DNA from: Planctomycetota bacterium
Lineage (GTDB): Bacteria > Planctomycetota > Phycisphaerae > UBA1845 > PWPN01
Reading direction: 5' to 3'
Assembly (NCBI GenBank): GCA_022711465.1
Contig: JAKLEZ010000009.1
Location: 186,001 to 250,000, forward strand
Length of the DNA: 64,000 nucleotides
Program-made: the position numbers and the translations under genes
Shown here: one piece after another, positions 60,649 to 64,000 of the stretch
Layout: each line of letters opens with the position of its first letter
Numbering within the stretch: the stretch's first letter is position 1
Notes under the pieces: model-generated
Told to the model about the DNA's origin: nothing
What the model saw: the letters and a program-made list of their open reading frames with translations, nothing else
Databases searched by the model: none

Positions 60649-63600
60649 ATGTCGACTGAACCAAAGCCATCAAGTGACCGCGAGAACGAGTTGATTGATG
60701 CGGCGTTTGAACAAGTCTCGGGAGTTCGTGGTTCAGGGGATCCTCTCTTTCCATCCCTGCCCACAGAAGACCTTCAGATTCACACGTCGGCATTGCAGGA
60801 TTCGCTCGACGCCCAATCGTCTCCAGACAAGCCGTTGACCGACAGTATCCCGGGTTACGAGATCCTTCGCGAGATCCACCGTGGCGGCCAGGGGGTCGTG
60901 TATCAGGCCATCCAGAAGAGCACGAAGCGGCGTGTCGCCATCAAGGTGATGCGGGAAGGTCCGTTTGCCGGCCGTCATGACCAGATTCGCTTCGAACGCG
61001 AAGTGCAGGTTCTCGGTGCTCTGAACCACCCACACATTGTGTCCATCCACGACAGCGGAACGGCGGCCGGCAGCTTTTACTATGTGATGGACTACATCTC
61101 AGGCCAGCCGCTGGATGTCTGGATGGCCAGCCGCCAACGGAGCGTCGATGAGATCCTCCGCATGTTCGCCCGGATCTGCGAAGCGGTGAACGCGGCCCAC
61201 CTGCGAGGCGTGATTCACCGGGATCTCAAGCCGGGCAATATCCGCATCGACGCAGAGGACAACCCTTACATTCTCGACTTCGGCCTGGCCAAAATGGCGA
61301 CTGGCCAGGTCACCGATGAGAGCCGGCCGCAGGTCATGACCATCACCGGCCAATTCGTGGGCAGCCTACCATGGGCTTCGCCGGAACAGGCCGAGGGCAT
61401 CCCAACCAAGATCGACACGAGGACCGACGTGTATGCTCTTGGGGTGATCCTCTACCAGATGCTTACCAGCCAGTTCCCCTACCAGGTGGTAGGGAACATG
61501 CGCGATGTGCTCGACAACATCATCCGCGCTGAGCCGGCCCGGCCAAGCACGATCCGCAAACAGATCAACGACGAGGTCGAGACGATTGTCCTGAAGTGCC
61601 TGAGTAAGGAGCGCGAGCGTCGCTATCAGACTGCCGGCGAACTGGCCCGGGATGTCGGCCGCTATCTGGTCGGCGAACCGATCGATGCGAAACGCGATTC
61701 GTTCGGGTACATGCTGCAGAAGCAGTTCCGCCGGTACAGGTTGCCGGTCGCGCTGGCGGCTGGGTTTGTGGGGCTCCTCGTCATAGGGCTCGCGATCACA
61801 TCAAGCCTGTATTTCCGTGCAGATCGCGCCCAGCGGGCCGAAGCTCAAGCGCGGCTTAGTGCGGACCAGAACGCGCGCAAAGCCCTACGCGAGAAACAAG
61901 CAGCCGACGAACAACGAATCTTGGCCGAACAACGGGAAGTGGTCGCACGACGAAACCTATACGTGGCCAACATGAACATAGCTCAAGTGGCTTGGAACTC
62001 AGGCCAAATCCGCCGTGTGCTGGACCTCCTGCAGGCTAATCGCCCTGCTGACGGCAGGGAAGACCTGCGAGGATTTGAATGGTACTATTTGTGGCGGCTG
62101 TGTCATCGAGAGCAGCGCAAGCTACACGGGGGGTGCTTCTACGGGACCCGGTTTTCGCCGGACGGCAATGTGCTTGCAACCAGCGGTATTGACTACACGG
62201 CGCGGCTCTGGGACCCCGTCACGGGGCGCGAGCTGAGGGTATTGCGAGGGCACACGGCCCAGATGGTTTACGATGTAGTCTTTCTGAACGGCGGCGCAAC
62301 GGTCGCAACGTGCGGGTCCGATGCGACGGTCAGGTTCTGGGATGCCGCAACGGGTGAGCTAGCGGCTACAACTTACCTCAACGGCACTTGGGCCTATGCC
62401 CTAGCTGCAAGCTCCAATGGCCGGACTTTAGCCGCAGCCAAAGATGATGGAAGCGTGGGGCTGCTGGACACTGCCACGCGTCGCGAGAAGGCAAGCCTCC
62501 GGGGCCATGAACGCTTGGTGCATGGTGTGGCGTTTTCGCCCGCCGGCGAGACGCTGGTTTCTGCGAGCTTTGATGGGAACGTTAAGCTCTGGGACCTGGC
62601 TTCGGGCCTGGAGAAAAGGACGATAGGGTCGGGATTGGGTGAGGTGTGGTGTGTGGCCTTCTCCCCGGACGGCAAGGTGCTGGCCTCCGGAGTGGATCAA
62701 GAAATGAGTGTGCGCCTTTGGGACACCTCTACATGGGAGATCATCGGGGACCTGCGAGGCCACACGGACCGGGTATACGCGTTGGCGTTCGGTCCTGACG
62801 GGCGGACGTTGGCCAGTGGAAGTCGCGGCGGCACCGTGAGATTCTGGGATGTGGCGACAAGACAGCCGATCGGCATGATTCATGGGCATTCTTCGTATAT
62901 TCGAGGAATGACCTTTTCGCCAGATGGTGCAACACTTGCCACCGCTGGCGGCGATCAAGTAACAAAACTGTGGCATTGGCGCTCGAACGCTGAGGCCCCA
63001 GTCTTGTCCAAGACCCCCGACGACGCACCCGTACTTTCCATTGCGTTCGCGCCAAGCGGCCGCGTTCTGGCGTCAGGCGGCGTTGATGGCGAGGTGGCGT
63101 TCGGGGATTTCATCGACGGTCGCCGACTCAGAAGCGCCGCGCCGCATGCCGGTCGAATCCACAACATCGCTTTCTCTCCCGATGGGGAGTCCCTAGCAAT
63201 TGCCTGTGCGGACGGCACTGTGAGAATCCTGGAAGCGCACACCGCCCGCGAGGTCGCGATCTTTCGCGGGCACCCGAATCAGACTGCGCAGCCTTCCGAT
63301 CTGTATTTCGACACGGACCGCGGTAGCGTAACCGTATCCGCCGTCGCGTTCTCACCAGACGGCAGGGTTCTCGCTTCGTGCGGCAAGGACGGCACGGTCA
63401 GGCTCCAAGACCCGCTGAAGATTCGTGAACCGCTGGTCCTGACAGGCCATGCAAACTCGGTAACGGCCGTGGCGTTCTCACCTGACGGCAAACTCCTGGC
63501 TACCGCGAGCTACGACAAGACCGTGCGGCTTTGGCACCCCAGCACAGGCAAGGCCCGGTCCGTGTTGCAAGGCAGCCAACAAGAACTTCAGTGCGTCGCC

Positions 63601-64000
63601 TTCTCCCCGGACGGTCAGACAGTCGTTGCAGGGAGCGGCGTCTACAACAACTCTCCAGGCCAGACCATACTTTGGGACTTAGCAACTGATCAACAACGAG
63701 TTGTTCTCGCCGGGCACGATGCGGCAGTGTTCTCTGTGGCATTCACCCCGGACGGGAGAGTACTGGCTACAGCTAGCATGGATGGCAGCATCCGCCTGTG
63801 GGATACGGCGGTCTATCAGGAGCGTGCCGTCTTCCGGGTGCCGGGCGGAGCGGTCAACCAAGTGGCTTTTTCTCCCGATGGCACCACGCTTGCCGCTGCA
63901 ACAGGAGGGGGTAATGTCACTGTCTGGCGCTCTGCGACACCCCAAGAGGCGGATCGCGAAGACGTGTTCTGGTATTGCCACCGGAGCATGGATACCGCTT
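60649..64000 (+). CDS. Membrane-anchored Ser/Thr protein kinase with WD40 repeats (3' end outside window)
   Basis: At least 1117 residues, open to the window edge. The kinase domain spans about residues 68-345: HRGGQGVVY (Gly-rich loop), VAIKV (Lys99), VIHRDLKPGNI (HRD 190-192), LDFGLA (DFG 210-212), ASPEQ (APE-like) and RTDVYALGVIL, all present, so it should be active. One transmembrane helix at about 365-389 (LPVALAAGFVGLLVIGLAI) and a charged coiled coil at 390-430. From about residue 455 WD40 repeats follow (FSPDGKVLAS..., ...TVRLWD), about twelve visible, forming one or two propellers outside the cytoplasm. It probably relays a surface signal to the ECF sigma factor encoded just upstream. 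Confidence 0.92.
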   Translation, partial: MSTEPKPSSDRENELIDAAFEQVSGVRGSGDPLFPSLPTEDLQIHTSALQDSLDAQSSPDKPLTDSIPGYEILREIHRGGQGVVYQAIQKSTKRRVAIKVMREGPFAGRHDQIRFEREVQVLGALNHPHIVSIHDSGTAAGSFYYVMDYISGQPLDVWMASRQRSVDEILRMFARICEAVNAAHLRGVIHRDLKPGNIRIDAEDNPYILDFGLAKMATGQVTDESRPQVMTITGQFVGSLPWASPEQAEGIPTKIDTRTDVYALGVILYQMLTSQFPYQVVGNMRDVLDNIIRAEPARPSTIRKQINDEVETIVLKCLSKERERRYQTAGELARDVGRYLVGEPIDAKRDSFGYMLQKQFRRYRLPVALAAGFVGLLVIGLAITSSLYFRADRAQRAEAQARLSADQNARKALREKQAADEQRILAEQREVVARRNLYVANMNIAQVAWNSGQIRRVLDLLQANRPADGREDLRGFEWYYLWRLCHREQRKLHGGCFYGTRFSPDGNVLATSGIDYTARLWDPVTGRELRVLRGHTAQMVYDVVFLNGGATVATCGSDATVRFWDAATGELAATTYLNGTWAYALAASSNGRTLAAAKDDGSVGLLDTATRREKASLRGHERLVHGVAFSPAGETLVSASFDGNVKLWDLASGLEKRTIGSGLGEVWCVAFSPDGKVLASGVDQEMSVRLWDTSTWEIIGDLRGHTDRVYALAFGPDGRTLASGSRGGTVRFWDVATRQPIGMIHGHSSYIRGMTFSPDGATLATAGGDQVTKLWHWRSNAEAPVLSKTPDDAPVLSIAFAPSGRVLASGGVDGEVAFGDFIDGRRLRSAAPHAGRIHNIAFSPDGESLAIACADGTVRILEAHTAREVAIFRGHPNQTAQPSDLYFDTDRGSVTVSAVAFSPDGRVLASCGKDGTVRLQDPLKIREPLVLTGHANSVTAVAFSPDGKLLATASYDKTVRLWHPSTGKARSVLQGSQQELQCVAFSPDGQTVVAGSGVYNNSPGQTILWDLATDQQRVVLAGHDAAVFSVAFTPDGRVLATASMDGSIRLWDTAVYQERAVFRVPGGAVNQVAFSPDGTTLAAATGGGNVTVWRSATPQEADREDVFWYCHRSMDTA

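Overview
The window looks like chromosomal DNA of a planctomycete, most likely a Phycisphaerae-type bacterium. The main reasons are: very large secreted FG-GAP/VCBS, parallel beta-helix and kelch-like proteins that end in a dockerin-like double calcium loop; a PEP-CTERM pentapeptide protein; an ECF sigma factor next to a membrane-anchored Ser/Thr kinase with WD40 repeats; and many sugar-active enzymes. This assignment is from gene content only. Most of the window is GC-rich, but about 31-42 kb is visibly less so.

Layout. (1) 0-5 kb: the end of a glycoside-hydrolase-like gene, an amidohydrolase remnant, a secreted TIM-barrel-like protein, and a membrane protein with a zinc ribbon and what looks like a catalytically dead caspase-like domain. 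(2) 5.7-12.3 kb: a defence islet between two 5'-half copies of a tRNA-Thr gene. It holds AbiEi/AbiEii-type toxin-antitoxin genes with two perfect palindromic operators, and a TOTE-type primase-helicase-nuclease interrupted by one in-frame amber codon. (3) 12.4-24.6 kb: a polysaccharide-degradation block that is partly decayed: two fused gene remnants, an intact GH127-type gene, two lipoproteins, a truncated sialidase-like gene, and a GH20 remnant cut off by a tyrosine-recombinase/IS91 unit. (4) 24.69 kb: the one intact tRNA-Thr(UGU). (5) 24.7-43.7 kb: an integrative element or defence island. It contains an integrase whose C-terminus is read antisense through the tRNA, an excisionase-like gene, a zinc-ribbon gene, an XRE/ImmA pair, a 1-kb hairpin-rich tract followed by a 217-residue protein, and two convergent operons. 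One operon encodes two different GHKL ATPases and a small membrane protein. The other encodes a DUF4007 protein, a large P-loop ATPase, a PAPS-reductase-like PP-loop enzyme and a nucleoside-deoxyribosyltransferase-like protein. The block closes with a Xer-like recombinase beside a dif-like site. (6) 43.8-59.5 kb: five consecutive minus-strand genes for giant secreted repeat proteins. (7) 60-64 kb: an ECF sigma factor and a WD40 kinase that runs off the window.

How the parts fit: the tRNA-Thr gene has been used repeatedly as an integration site, which stacked defence and catabolic cargo beside it. The strongest candidate for an undescribed system is the convergent pair of operons at 31.3-42.0 kb (twin GHKL ATPases plus a DndC-like sulfur/nucleotide-chemistry operon). 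The second candidate is the structured non-coding tract with its downstream protein at 28.96-30.89 kb. Family names come from recognising motifs by eye; no database search was run.
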